From an uncultured Eubacterium sp. (GTDB lineage Bacteria > Bacillota > Clostridia > Lachnospirales > Lachnospiraceae): a stretch of 64,000 nucleotides of DNA. The notes below the pieces were generated by a model. It was not told the origin of the DNA. It searched no databases and saw nothing but the letters and a program-made list of their open reading frames with translations. Position 1 is the stretch's first letter; each line of letters starts with the position of its first letter. The stretch lies in the NCBI GenBank assembly GCA_900545725.1, contig URAI01000001.1, positions 62,001 through 126,000 on the forward strand, in the 5' to 3' direction. Both the position numbers and the translations under genes were made by a program. Positions 1 through 8,781 of the stretch are shown one piece after another.

Positions 1-2
1 GA

Positions 3-494
3 ACTGAATATGTATATCAGCCTGATTCTAACCAGCAGTACTGGACTAACCTTTTCTTAAATCTCGGTGTTGATGTTGTAATTGGTGCTCATCCTCATGT
101 TATGGAGCCTGTTGAAACATTAACAAGAGAAGATGGTCATCAGATGGTTGTATACTATTCACTTGGTAACTTTGTTTCTAATCAGGATAAGATGCCTCGT
201 ATGTTAGGCGGCATGGCTAAGGTATCTCTTGTAAAGAGTGCTGCCGAAAACAAATGCTATGTTAAGCAGTACAGCTATACACCAATAGTCACACAGAAGC
301 TTTTTGGTACTTCACTTATTACATCATATAAGCTTTCTGATTATAATGATACGCTCGCACAGTCTAATGCAATAAGAAATGACAGTGGCTGTTCAGAATT
401 TTCAGTATCATATTGTCAGGAATTATGTAAGCTCGTATTCGGTGATGCATATGATGAAGAGTCGTCAACTGTATATGTACAGCTCCATGAATAA
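3..494 (+). CDS. CapA-family (PGA_cap) metallophosphatase-like protein, C-terminal part
   Basis: The open frame enters from the left edge and ends in TAA, so only the last 163 residues are seen; the start codon is outside. The motif GAHPHVMEP followed by YYSLGNFVSNQ is the signature of the C-terminal half of the CapA/PgsA fold, a calcineurin-like phosphoesterase domain. Members are named for poly-gamma-glutamate capsule synthesis, but most Lachnospiraceae homologues are uncharacterised, secreted or membrane-anchored proteins. The methionine at 102 lies inside the conserved motif and is not a real start. No neighbour is on the same strand in the window; a long hairpin terminator follows about 100 bp downstream. 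Family is clear, substrate unknown. Confidence 0.85.
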   Translation, partial: TEYVYQPDSNQQYWTNLFLNLGVDVVIGAHPHVMEPVETLTREDGHQMVVYYSLGNFVSNQDKMPRMLGGMAKVSLVKSAAENKCYVKQYSYTPIVTQKLFGTSLITSYKLSDYNDTLAQSNAIRNDSGCSEFSVSYCQELCKLVFGDAYDEESSTVYVQLHE

Positions 495-592
495 ACATTT
501 AATACATGGGAATATATAATAGCTAAACTATAATAACTGAATTACAAATACTAAAATTACAAATAACTAAATTACAAACAGCTAAACTTCAG

Positions 593-677
593 AAAGGACT
601 GATACAAAGCTTATGTTATAAGACATATGAATCTATACTTCATATATGTCTATAACATAGTATGTATCAGTCCTTTT
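593..677 (+). terminator. Long hairpin terminator after the CapA-like gene
   Basis: A near-perfect inverted repeat (arms begin AAAGGACTGATAC and end GTATCAGTCCTTTTT) spans about 80 bases and ends in a T-run. Just before it (about 535-590) lie degenerate repeats of an ATTACAAATA-type unit. Confidence 0.8.
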
Positions 678-807
678 TATTTACATTTTATCTATAAATT
701 GATTATCTGCAAATATTTATTTTACAACTTTATTATCTATATGTAAGATTATCTAAAGTCTTATATTCTATTATATTATCTTTCGATATATCATTTAAAA
801 CGATATA

Positions 808-873
808 CTAGCATCCGAAACAGTTACGGAAAAATGTAAGTAATTCACTGCAAGATAAAAATTTAAAGCACAT
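808..873 (-). CDS. Candidate 21-residue Cys/Phe-rich micropeptide
   Basis: Unrecognised. On the minus strand a near-ideal ribosome binding site (GGAGGG, then TTAAT) precedes an ATG and 21 sense codons ending in TAG. The peptide starts MCFKFLSC and ends NCFGC, with four cysteines (residues 2, 8, 18, 21) and several phenylalanines. A small hairpin GCAAC-GAA-GTTGC lies just before the binding site. It is 150 bp downstream of the deacetylase gene, on the same strand. The ribosome site is better than chance would suggest, but the frame is very short, so translation is only a hypothesis. It could also be a leader or a remnant. Confidence 0.3.
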   Translation of the reverse strand: MCFKFLSCSELLTFFRNCFGC

Positions 874-1021
874 ATTAACCCTCCATTCCTGCAACTTCGT
901 TGCGTTGTTTATTTGTCTTAGCTAAGTACAGACTAATTGTAACAGGATTACTTACCCATAACAATAGGAGATGACTGGCAAGTATGGAAGTACTTACCTG
1001 TTAATGTCTAACCGGTATTTT

Positions 1022-2029
1022 TTAATCTGCAATCTGCATACCATTGGCATCCATATGGAAATTGTCACGTATTATAAGCTGTGATATCGGAATGAGTGTA
1101 TATCCCTGCTCCATAAGACCTGATATTACTGTATCAAGTGCATCTGCCGTGTATTTTGCACCATTATGCATAAGTATGATTGCACCATTAGAAAGAGCTT
1201 TATGTTTCGTTACCGTCTTTATTATATTGTCAACGCCGTAGTCTTTCCAGTCAAGAGAATCAACTGACCACTGTATGGGATAATAATTAATTGAATATGC
1301 TGTATTAATAAGTGTCGAATTATAATCGCCATAGGGAGGCCTGAACAGAAACATATTATATCCTGTAAGCTCCTTTACCTTCTCCGTAACTGAATTAAGC
1401 TCCTGCTTTTGCTGTTCTACATTCAATTCACTCATTTTTTTATGATTCTGACTGTGATTTCCAAGGTCATGTCCTCTTGAATATATTTCTTTTACCATAT
1501 CAGGATACTCATTAACCCAGCCACCGGTCATAAAAAATGTAACCTTTACATTGTATTTGTCCAATATATCAAGTATCCTTATAGTATCATCAGCACCCCA
1601 TGCAGCATCGAATGAAAGCGATATATATTTTACATCATCCATACCTGTATTGTTAATCCCCTTAACATCACCATTATTATTGGCAGCCATATTATCTATA
1701 TTATTATCTTTATTATTATCTATACTATTATCATCCGCATCTGTGTTATCATTACCTGTCTGTGCCTGTTTTTTTAGCTTTCCAGGAATATCAACACAAT
1801 ATATTGGCAAATCCTTTTTTCCTGCCTTACTACTGCCTATAATATCACCTCCGCCAATTCCACTGCCATTATTGACAGATAATACTCCTGTTTCCTTAAG
1901 TTTTTCCGTTTCTGGAATTATATAAAAAAATACTGTAAGAAATGTAAAAATACAAAGCATTAGTACAACTCCTACAGTCTTTTTTATCTTATCCATAGTA
2001 TGAATATCAATATTATATCTACCACCCAT
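1022..2029 (-). CDS. Membrane-anchored polysaccharide deacetylase (NodB/CE4 family)
   Basis: Predicted to remove N-acetyl groups from peptidoglycan or another extracellular glycan. Of 335 residues, 19-38 form a signal anchor; about 85-125 are an Asn/Asp-rich linker; the NodB domain runs about 132-320. CE4 motifs are visible: SFDAAWG (Asp141 as catalytic base), HSQNH (192-196, the metal-binding histidines), RPPYG (230-234), a Trp-rich motif near 254 and LMHN (286-289). Motif 1 has SFDAA instead of the usual TFDD. The second, metal-binding Asp is therefore missing, as in some sporulation-type PdaB-like clostridial members; activity may be altered. Start chosen for the AGGAA site upstream; the internal Met12 has none. 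Confidence 0.85.
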   Translation of the reverse strand: MGGRYNIDIHTMDKIKKTVGVVLMLCIFTFLTVFFYIIPETEKLKETGVLSVNNGSGIGGGDIIGSSKAGKKDLPIYCVDIPGKLKKQAQTGNDNTDADDNSIDNNKDNNIDNMAANNNGDVKGINNTGMDDVKYISLSFDAAWGADDTIRILDILDKYNVKVTFFMTGGWVNEYPDMVKEIYSRGHDLGNHSQNHKKMSELNVEQQKQELNSVTEKVKELTGYNMFLFRPPYGDYNSTLINTAYSINYYPIQWSVDSLDWKDYGVDNIIKTVTKHKALSNGAIILMHNGAKYTADALDTVISGLMEQGYTLIPISQLIIRDNFHMDANGMQIAD

Positions 2030-2180
2030 ATTAATAAATTCCTGAGTCTGTTTATAATAATATATTCTATACTTTTTTCAATAATTCATATTTTGTTTAA
2101 AACATCATATATACACACGCAGCATTAAATGTCTTTAAACGTATGCTGCTTCTGGCATGCATATGTTTTATCATAAAATA

Positions 2181-3824
2181 TTACAACTGTGCAGCTCTCT
2201 CAAGTGCCACATCAATATTTTTACAGAAATTTTCTTCTCCTACCTCAGCCGCAAATCCTGCTTTTTCCATCATCATCTTAGGCTGTTCCTGAACATGTGA
2301 TAAAAGAAGTGTTATTCCTTTCTTCTGACATCTGTCATGAATCATTCTGAGTGAACGAAGTGCCGTAACATCCATTGCCGGAACACCTCTCATTCTGATT
2401 ATAACAACCTTTATTCCTGTCTGGGCTGATATCTCCATAAATTTATCAGCAGCGGCAAAAAACATCGGTCCTATAACTTCATATACAAGTGTATGCTTTG
2501 GTACAACCTTTAATTTAATGCTTTCAGGATCATTTTCTTCATCTATATTATCACCAATATATTTCCAGCTCTTAACTTCTGTAACATTAGCCATTCTCAT
2601 AAGGAATAAAAGTGCTGCCAATACAATACCCGTCTCTATAGCTACAACAAGGTCAAATACTATTGTAAGTACAAATGTAACTACAAGCACTAATATGTCA
2701 CTCTTAGGTGACGCCTTGCAAAGTGATACAAATTCTCTCCATCCGCTCATATTATAGGCAACCACAAATAAAATAGCTGCAATAGCCGGCATTGGAATCC
2801 ATGCTGCATATGGCATTAACACAACAAGTATAAGAAGAAGTGTTATGGAATGTACCATACCGGCTACCGGAGTACGTCCACCATTTTTAACATTGGCTGC
2901 TGTTCTTGCTATTGCACCTGTCGCCGGTATTCCGCCAAATAATGCGGATACAAGATTACCAGCCCCCTGTGCCACCAGCTCCATATTAGGCTTATGTCTG
3001 CTTCCTATCATACCATCCGATACAACACACGATAAAAGCGACTCTATTCCTGCAAGAATTGCTATTGTAAATGCATCCGGTAAAAGCTTAGTAATAAGCC
3101 CCATATTAAATTCAGGAATCGTTATTCCCGGTATCTTATTGGATATAGTATATAAATCACCAATTGTCTTAACATCCATTCCTATAAGCTTCACCATAAT
3201 AATAGACACTATAACGGCAATAAGTGATGGTGGTATAAGCTTGTTAAATCTTGGCCATATTATAAGAATCGCAAGTGCCACAACACCAACCACAAGTGCC
3301 TGCCAGTTAAATGTTGTCATTGAATTAATGCACTCCTGTGCCTTTCCTATGGTATCAATAGGTGATTTAGTAAATGTAAGTCCTAAAAAATCCTTAATCT
3401 GTCCAATGGCAATAGTTACAGCTATACCTGCCGTAAAACCTGTTGTTATGGTATATGGAATAAATTTGATAAGATTTCCAAACTTTAAAAATCCCATAAT
3501 AATAAGAATAATTCCTGCCATTATAGTCGCAATTACAAGTCCCTGCATACCATTTTCTGCCACTATACCTGCCACAATAGTTGCAAATGCGGCTGTAGGC
3601 CCGGCAATCTGTACACGGCTTCCACCTAAAAACGATATAACAAAGCCTGCAAATATTGCTGTGTATATACCCTGTTCAGGACCAACCCCTGATGCAAGTG
3701 CGAGCGCAATTGACAAAGGCAGTGCTATAATAGCAACGATAATTCCCGATATAATATCCTTGATGCACTGTTCCTTTGAATATGACTTCATACAGTCAAA
3801 TAACTTTGGTACAAACTGGTTCAT
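2181..3824 (-). CDS. SulP-family anion transporter with STAS domain
   Basis: Integral membrane SLC26/SulP transporter, usually moving sulfate, bicarbonate or other anions with H+ or Na+. The N-terminal two thirds is hydrophobic with the family start IVAIIALPLSIALALASG. The last ~110 residues form the cytoplasmic STAS domain, with the phosphate-loop-like stretch around MDVTALRSL. The start is set at the internal ATG because GGGAGAGAG lies directly upstream; the frame extends 14 more codons without a good site. About 547 residues is normal for bacterial SulP. Single-gene unit with its own promoter and a palindrome in the leader. The substrate cannot be read from sequence. Confidence 0.9.
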   Translation of the reverse strand: MNQFVPKLFDCMKSYSKEQCIKDIISGIIVAIIALPLSIALALASGVGPEQGIYTAIFAGFVISFLGGSRVQIAGPTAAFATIVAGIVAENGMQGLVIATIMAGIILIIMGFLKFGNLIKFIPYTITTGFTAGIAVTIAIGQIKDFLGLTFTKSPIDTIGKAQECINSMTTFNWQALVVGVVALAILIIWPRFNKLIPPSLIAVIVSIIMVKLIGMDVKTIGDLYTISNKIPGITIPEFNMGLITKLLPDAFTIAILAGIESLLSCVVSDGMIGSRHKPNMELVAQGAGNLVSALFGGIPATGAIARTAANVKNGGRTPVAGMVHSITLLLILVVLMPYAAWIPMPAIAAILFVVAYNMSGWREFVSLCKASPKSDILVLVVTFVLTIVFDLVVAIETGIVLAALLFLMRMANVTEVKSWKYIGDNIDEENDPESIKLKVVPKHTLVYEVIGPMFFAAADKFMEISAQTGIKVVIIRMRGVPAMDVTALRSLRMIHDRCQKKGITLLLSHVQEQPKMMMEKAGFAAEVGEENFCKNIDVALERAAQL

Positions 3825-3888
3825 CTCTCTCTCCCATCCCTTGCACATCTTTTGTAAAACGTGCATTATAAACTTTCTTTGAAATTCA

Positions 3889-3947
3889 TTAACTTTTTAT
3901 AAAGTTAAACAAGGGTTTTATTATAACATACTTTGATAGTATTGCAA
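3889..3947 (-). promoter_or_regulatory. Promoter and palindromic site of the SulP gene
   Basis: Minus strand: -35 TTGCAA (3942-3947), 16-bp spacer, -10 TATAAT (3920-3925). Just downstream is a perfect inverted repeat TTAACTTT-ATAA-AAAGTTAA (3889-3908), placed where a repressor would block transcription or where it could fold in the 5' leader. Confidence 0.65.
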
Positions 3948-4308
3948 TTTTTTAATTATGTACAATGCAGTTATGTACTCAGGTAAATTAAGTCATTGTC
4001 ATACAGAAATATTGCACAAATTTGTCAGTGTTACAAAGACATTTTTTCAATTAATTTGACGCAATGTATTCAGGTCCCGGACAACAAGCGATTGTTTTTA
4101 TGCATTATTCTGTCTTTGCTCATTTATAGATATAATAAAAAAATACAGAATATGGATGTTTAATTAATAAACAATTCCATACCCTGTAAAATTCTAACAC
4201 AAACAGTACATATTAATCTTTTCAATATTCACTCACAGAGCGTATATTATCAACCTCTGCATCAACCCGGCTGATAACATACCAAATGCTTATAAATATT
4301 TATAATAA
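3948..4308. other. Gene-free stretch between the SulP promoter and tRNA-Pro
   Basis: About 360 AT-rich bases. I see no open frame with a ribosome site, no clear hairpin and no repeat here. Confidence 0.5.
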
Positions 4309-4382
<74 letters not shown>

Positions 4383-4518
4383 TAAACAATGTATATTTAA
4401 CTACAATCAAATAAACACATTATATTAATCATACACCTATATTTATAAAATTTCAAGTGCTTTATCAGCATAAAACCTATTCAAATTCAAATTACAAATA
4501 AGCTTTTCACTTCAGCAC

Positions 4519-4560
4519 AATAAAGCAGCCCTTGTCTTTAAAGGCAAGGGCTGCTTTATT
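4519..4560. terminator. Symmetrical terminator hairpin after the foldase gene
   Basis: A perfect 16-bp stem (AATAAAGCAGCCCTTG and its complement) around a 10-base loop, with short A/T ends on both sides. It lies about 60 bp beyond the stop codon of the leftward foldase gene. Confidence 0.8.
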
Positions 4561-4620
4561 TACAATATTCAAGATTCGCATGCGAATACTGGCTTTTATG
4601 ATACATTAATCTATAACCAT

Positions 4621-5802
4621 TTACTTTACAGATGTACTTGCATTAATAAAATCCTGTACCTTCTGATAAAGAACCTGATATCCCACTTCTGAATTCATCT
4701 GATTACCATATGTATCGAGGATTTCCTGATAATCTGAATAACCATAGTATGAAGCAAGCTGTGCTCCCATATCATTGATATCATCTTCTGATACAGTGAT
4801 ATTTTCATTTTCTGCGATAATAGTAATTGCCATCTTCTCTAAAAGATATGACTTGGCATATTCTTTAGCATAGTCATTAAATGCATCTTCTGAATCAAAT
4901 CCATATACCTGTGATAAATATGAATTAAAATCTGAAATACCATAATATGAACCATACTGGTTATATTCTGACTGTACATTTGACTTAAGTGTATCTATAA
5001 GAGAATTAAGCTCTGCCTCAGGATATCCTTTATCAGTATTAATCTGTTCTGAGATAGCTTTCCATGCTGCCTGATACTTACTGCTGTCATAATTAGTCTT
5101 AGCCTGTGTTTCAAGATAATCCTTAACATAACTCTTAAGTCCTTCAACTGTTGTAGCTTCTACATTAAGACTTGAAGCGTTAGATGCAACCCAGTCATCT
5201 GTAAGCTCCGGTAATGTTGTCTTCTTGATACTGTTTACTGTTACTTTAAAGATTACATCCTTTCCTGCAAGATCTGATGATGAATAGTTATCAGGGAACT
5301 TACATGGAATATCATATTCTTCACCAACTGTAAGTCCTACAAGTCCCTTATCAAGATCATCAATAAACTTTCCTGAACCTATTGTATATGAAACATCTGT
5401 TGCTGTTCCACCTGAAAATGCTGTTCCATCAAGAAGTCCGCTATAATCAAGTGAAATTGTATCCCCATTAGCAGTAACGCCTTCTGTAACACTTTCTGTT
5501 GTACCATACTGTGATATAAGATTATTAATATAATCCGTAACATCACTATCTGTAACTTCCTTCTGTTCGCTATCAACACTTACTGATAAACCCTTATATT
5601 CAGGTAATGAAATATATGTCTTATAGATTTCTGCATTACTCTTAATTGTATCTGCATACTGATTAGCTGCTATCTCCTGATTAACTGTTGAACCACCATT
5701 TGATGAACTGTCTGAACTGTTATTCTTATCAGAACCACCACAGGCTGTAAGAGAAGCAACCATTGATGCTGCCATAATTATTCCTAATACTTTTTTCCTC
5801 AT
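4621..5802 (-). CDS. Lipoprotein FKBP-type peptidyl-prolyl isomerase, trigger-factor-like
   Basis: Predicted extracytoplasmic foldase. The N-terminus MRKKVLGIIMAASMVASLTA is followed by Cys21, a lipobox, then a Ser/Asn-rich linker. Residues ~75-200 match the trigger-factor middle/FKBP region: a VTDSDVTDYINNLI helix, NGDTISLDYSGLLDGTAFSGG, then GSGKFIDDLDKGLVGLTVGE. The C-terminal ~190 residues are helical, like the trigger-factor C-terminal chaperone arms. Cytosolic Tig lacks a signal and has a ribosome-binding domain, neither of which fits here. The start has an ideal GGAGGATTAATA site. Monocistronic: promoter upstream, hairpin terminator downstream. Confidence 0.88.
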   Translation of the reverse strand: MRKKVLGIIMAASMVASLTACGGSDKNNSSDSSSNGGSTVNQEIAANQYADTIKSNAEIYKTYISLPEYKGLSVSVDSEQKEVTDSDVTDYINNLISQYGTTESVTEGVTANGDTISLDYSGLLDGTAFSGGTATDVSYTIGSGKFIDDLDKGLVGLTVGEEYDIPCKFPDNYSSSDLAGKDVIFKVTVNSIKKTTLPELTDDWVASNASSLNVEATTVEGLKSYVKDYLETQAKTNYDSSKYQAAWKAISEQINTDKGYPEAELNSLIDTLKSNVQSEYNQYGSYYGISDFNSYLSQVYGFDSEDAFNDYAKEYAKSYLLEKMAITIIAENENITVSEDDINDMGAQLASYYGYSDYQEILDTYGNQMNSEVGYQVLYQKVQDFINASTSVK

Positions 5803-5873
5803 TATTAATCCTCCAGATAAAATTCCATAATATATTAATACAGGTTTAATTAATATGAATAATGGAACTTATT

Positions 5874-5902
5874 ATTATAATACCGTACTTACAGATACAT
5901 AA
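5874..5902 (-). promoter_or_regulatory. Probable promoter of the lipoprotein foldase
   Basis: Minus strand -10 TATAAT (5874-5879), 17-bp spacer, weak -35 TTATGT (5897-5902). Confidence 0.5.
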
Positions 5903-6125
5903 CCCCTCCGCTAAGCACGACTATATTGTTATATCATATATGCTTGTAAAAAAAAAGGCATTTCACATTTTTTTCATTAATTTATAACATTATATTCTTT
6001 TAATAATTGCGATTCATATGAATAATCATCAGAATAATTGCATGATTGTATTTATTAGTGTAGAATATATGTCGCCTGTGCGAACTTTTTTGACTCTTCG
6101 CGACAAAGTAGAAATGGGGATTATT

Positions 6126-7226
6126 ATGCATATTTTTCAAAATTTTATTAACATAATTGCGATGAAAAACACATATTTTCAACAAAAAAAAATTATATCT
6201 TCACATAAATTTCAAATCAGACAATTGACATGTATTGTATTGTGCTCCATTACATTTTGCAGTGTTCTTTTGGGATGTTCCACACCTGTTACTGTAATAA
6301 ATGACCCTGTTACTGTTACAGGTTTTAAGCTTAATACTTATGTTGCCATTTCAGGATATACAAGTAATTCAACTAAGGAGATTCTTAACGAGGCTCTCAA
6401 TCTTTGCGATAAATATGAGCTTTTATTTTCAAGGACGCTTTCTGACAGTGAATTATATAAAGTCAACCACCATCTTACAGATAGTATTTCAAAAGATACA
6501 GCTGCTCTTATTCAATATGGAATAAAGATGGGGGACTTATCAGATGGTGCATTTGACATTACTATTGGAAGTGTATCACAATTATGGGATTTTACGGCTG
6601 ATAACCCACAGGTTCCTGATGCTTTAGATATATCTGAAGCTCTTAATTATATTAATTATAAAAATATTAAACTTACACCGGCCGGAGATGAAACTGATGA
6701 TTATATTATATCTATTCCTGATGGAACTGTCATAGATCTCGGTGCAATTGCAAAGGGTTATATAGCCGACCGTATTCGTGACTACCTTCTTGAAAAAAAT
6801 ATTACCAGTGCAATTATTAATTTAGGCGGCAATGTACTGTGTGTTGGCAGCAAAAAAAATGACTCACCATTTAATATTGGTATAAAAAAGCCATTTACAC
6901 AAAGTGAAGAAACCCTTATGACTGTTAAACTCAATAATAAGTCTGCCGTATCCTCCGGCACATATGAAAGGTATTTTAGTAAAGATGGTAACTTTTATCA
7001 TCACATTTTAAATCCTAAAACCGGATATCCATATAATAACGGTCTCACCGAAGTTACCATTATATGTGACAACTCCGTTGATGGTGACTGTCTTAGCACA
7101 ACCTGCTTTGTGCTTGGTATTGAAAAGGGACTCGAATTAATTGAAAGCATAGATAATACAGAAGCAGTATTCGTAGATTCTGATGGAAAAATGACATATT
7201 CCAGTGGCTACAAAGATTATTATTAA
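6126..7226 (+). CDS. apbE: FAD:protein FMN transferase lipoprotein (ApbE family)
   Basis: Predicted to attach FMN through a phosphodiester bond to Thr/Ser of target flavoproteins (for example Rnf/Nqr subunits) outside the membrane. Lipoprotein signal with hydrophobic stretch and Cys51 (LLGC). ApbE landmarks follow: GFKLNTYVAI, the YELLFSRTLSDSELYKVN helix, GAFDITIGSVSQLWDF, IDLGAIAKGYIADRI, INLGGNVLCVG, and the FAD/metal motif HHILNPKTGYPYNNG with DGDCLSTTCFVLG near the end. The start is placed at 6126, where GGGG lies 6 bases upstream; the open frame extends 36 codons further without a site. No target gene is nearby. Confidence 0.9.
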   Translation: MHIFQNFINIIAMKNTYFQQKKIISSHKFQIRQLTCIVLCSITFCSVLLGCSTPVTVINDPVTVTGFKLNTYVAISGYTSNSTKEILNEALNLCDKYELLFSRTLSDSELYKVNHHLTDSISKDTAALIQYGIKMGDLSDGAFDITIGSVSQLWDFTADNPQVPDALDISEALNYINYKNIKLTPAGDETDDYIISIPDGTVIDLGAIAKGYIADRIRDYLLEKNITSAIINLGGNVLCVGSKKNDSPFNIGIKKPFTQSEETLMTVKLNNKSAVSSGTYERYFSKDGNFYHHILNPKTGYPYNNGLTEVTIICDNSVDGDCLSTTCFVLGIEKGLELIESIDNTEAVFVDSDGKMTYSSGYKDYY

Positions 7227-7240
7227 TGCATATCGGAGAA

Positions 7241-7276
7241 GCAGAAGAAAAGTCGTGCAGGCGATTTTTCTTCTGC
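7241..7276 (+). terminator. Hairpin after apbE
   Basis: GCAGAAGAAAA and TTTTTCTTCTGC form a strong stem; the T-run lies inside the 3' arm rather than after it, so termination efficiency is uncertain. Confidence 0.5.
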
Positions 7277-7352
7277 CATCAATCTTTCCTAGTTAATATT
7301 CCATATTAAACCATATATTGTTAATCATCGATATATACGCTACTTTATATCA

Positions 7353-8285
7353 TTACATGCTATCCTTAATTTTTCTCACTTCTTCTAATGGTATATCAAG
7401 TAATTCCGCTACTGCTTCGCATGATTTCACTTTTTTCAGACAGTTTATAATTAATAATTTCCGTGCTTCCTCACCACGGCGTAAGCCTAAACTTAAACCT
7501 TCATTTAACCCCTCTTCCCTTGCCTCTTCTCTCTCAACTCTCTTAGCGACTTCTTCATCATATTCCAATGTAAGCATATTACGCACCTCCGAACTGTTTT
7601 TTATTAAAAATTCTGTTAAGATATTATTCTGTATTGCAATATTGACTGCTTTTTTCATTGCTTTATCAAGATTATCTTCTGTACACCGGCACTCTTCAAC
7701 TATCTGTATAAAACGGCTGTATTCTTCTAATGTATCATTCTTTGTTACAGCTTTATTATTCGATGTATAGCGTATATCTATTACTTTAACTTTTAATTCT
7801 AACTGTGCCTGTTTCCCATCCTTAAATGCATCTGACAGCCTTAATTCCAATTCCGTAACTTTTCTGCCATTCTGCATTAAGTCCTCTCTTCCATTATACA
7901 ACACTGTAAACTCCGGTGACGGAATTTTTACTAACTTTCTCTTATATATATTATCGGCTTCTATGATTTTTTCATACAGTCTTGCTATATATATCAGAAA
8001 TCTCAATGGCATATTCTCGTTGATTGTTGACTGATGTTCTATAAGCACAATAAACTGTCCATTCATTGTAAATGCTATATCATTCTTTCTTGGTATAAAT
8101 AATACATCTTCTAGTGTTACAATATTAACTAATGACTCATCTGTATAATTGGTATCAAACAGGTTATTGTATAAACCCAACGCTTCTTTTTTGTTGTTAA
8201 ATATCATTCTGAATACTGTATCTTTGTATTTTTTATTTGTTTTGTTTGTATTACTTGCACTATCCGTTTTATTATCTTTCTCCAA
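7353..8285 (-). CDS. Rpn-family PD-(D/E)XK nuclease / transposase-like protein
   Basis: Related to recombination-promoting nuclease RpnA-E and the YhgA/transposase_31-like proteins that are abundant in Lachnospiraceae. N-terminus KYKDTVFRMIFNNKKEALGLYNNLF is the family hallmark. The nuclease core is NDIAFTMNGQFIVLIEHQST, giving the D-x(n)-E-x-Q pattern of the PD-(D/E)XK fold. The charged C-terminus (EGLNEGLSLGLRRGEEARK) is also typical. The start codon is TTG with an AAAGGATAATTA site. No inverted terminal repeats or second transposase gene surround it, so it is not called an insertion sequence. Its cellular role is unknown; Rpn proteins are Ca2+-stimulated DNases in E. coli. Confidence 0.8.
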   Translation of the reverse strand: MEKDNKTDSASNTNKTNKKYKDTVFRMIFNNKKEALGLYNNLFDTNYTDESLVNIVTLEDVLFIPRKNDIAFTMNGQFIVLIEHQSTINENMPLRFLIYIARLYEKIIEADNIYKRKLVKIPSPEFTVLYNGREDLMQNGRKVTELELRLSDAFKDGKQAQLELKVKVIDIRYTSNNKAVTKNDTLEEYSRFIQIVEECRCTEDNLDKAMKKAVNIAIQNNILTEFLIKNSSEVRNMLTLEYDEEVAKRVEREEAREEGLNEGLSLGLRRGEEARKLLIINCLKKVKSCEAVAELLDIPLEEVRKIKDSM

Positions 8286-8660
8286 TAATTATCCTTTCTT
8301 TATTCAATTATATATTTTTATACTATTAGTATAAAATAATAGGTATAAATTGTCAATTATTTACTATTATTAAAATTTTTTATATTTTAATAATAATAAT
8401 AATGATGATGATGATAATAGAGTTTTCATAGCATTAATGAAATATTTAATATTAACTCACTTTACATATCCAAAATCATAAAGCCTTATAAGACCACATA
8501 CTGCCTGACATATTTATTTTAAATGTTGTCCTCGGATAATTATAGGTATCATCATATACACCATCAAAGCCAAATACAAACCACTCTCATTTTCAACAAG
8601 ACACCTTTTGCGTAAACGGCAGTGTGACAGAATAAAATATCAGTCTGAAATATCAGAATA
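8286..8660. other. Gene-free stretch with TAA/GAT microsatellite and possible gene remnant
   Basis: A simple repeat of TAA then GAT triplets occupies about 8388-8418. On the minus strand, 8476-8584 reads as 34 open codons ending in TGA, with coding-like composition (contains GFDGVYDDTYNYPRTTF and a C-terminal MWSYKAL), but it begins right after a stop with no start codon. This may be the tail of a decayed gene. No similarity recognised. Confidence 0.3.
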
Positions 8661-8669
8661 ATTCAATTA

Positions 8670-8708
8670 TTGACATCCCACCACTCACAATGTAAACTTT
8701 ACGTTGTA
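8670..8708 (+). promoter_or_regulatory. plsC promoter with palindrome over the -10 box
   Basis: -35 TTGACA (8670-8675), exactly 17 bp, -10 TAAACT (8693-8698). A 21-bp near-perfect palindrome, ACAATGTAAA-C-TTTACGTTGT (8688-8708), is centred on the -10 box, a classic repressor position. The regulator is not known. Confidence 0.65.
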
Positions 8709-8754
8709 TCGGCTTTTTTAAGCCGAAAGACGATGCTGCCACCGTATATGGCAG
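8709..8754 (+). promoter_or_regulatory. Two hairpins in the plsC 5' leader
   Basis: TCGGCTT-TTTT-AAGCCGA (8709-8726) and CTGCCA-(7 nt)-TGGCAG (8736-8754) are two short stems between the predicted start of transcription and the ribosome site GAAAGGAAT. They do not match a riboswitch class I know. They could expose or hide the ribosome site or simply protect the mRNA end. Confidence 0.4.
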
Positions 8755-8781
8755 TTCACATTTACGAAAGGAATTATAAAC

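Noticed and set aside
2845..3882. 345-codon plus-strand frame opposite the SulP gene
   Set aside because: It is the antisense shadow of a clearly conserved transporter and has no ribosome site or recognisable family.
7353..8285. Rpn-family gene as an insertion sequence
   Set aside because: No terminal inverted repeats, target duplications or DDE/HUH transposase motifs flank it.
8709..8781. plsC leader as a known riboswitch (c-di-GMP, fluoride, preQ1)
   Set aside because: None of the conserved core sequences of these classes is present; only two simple hairpins are seen.
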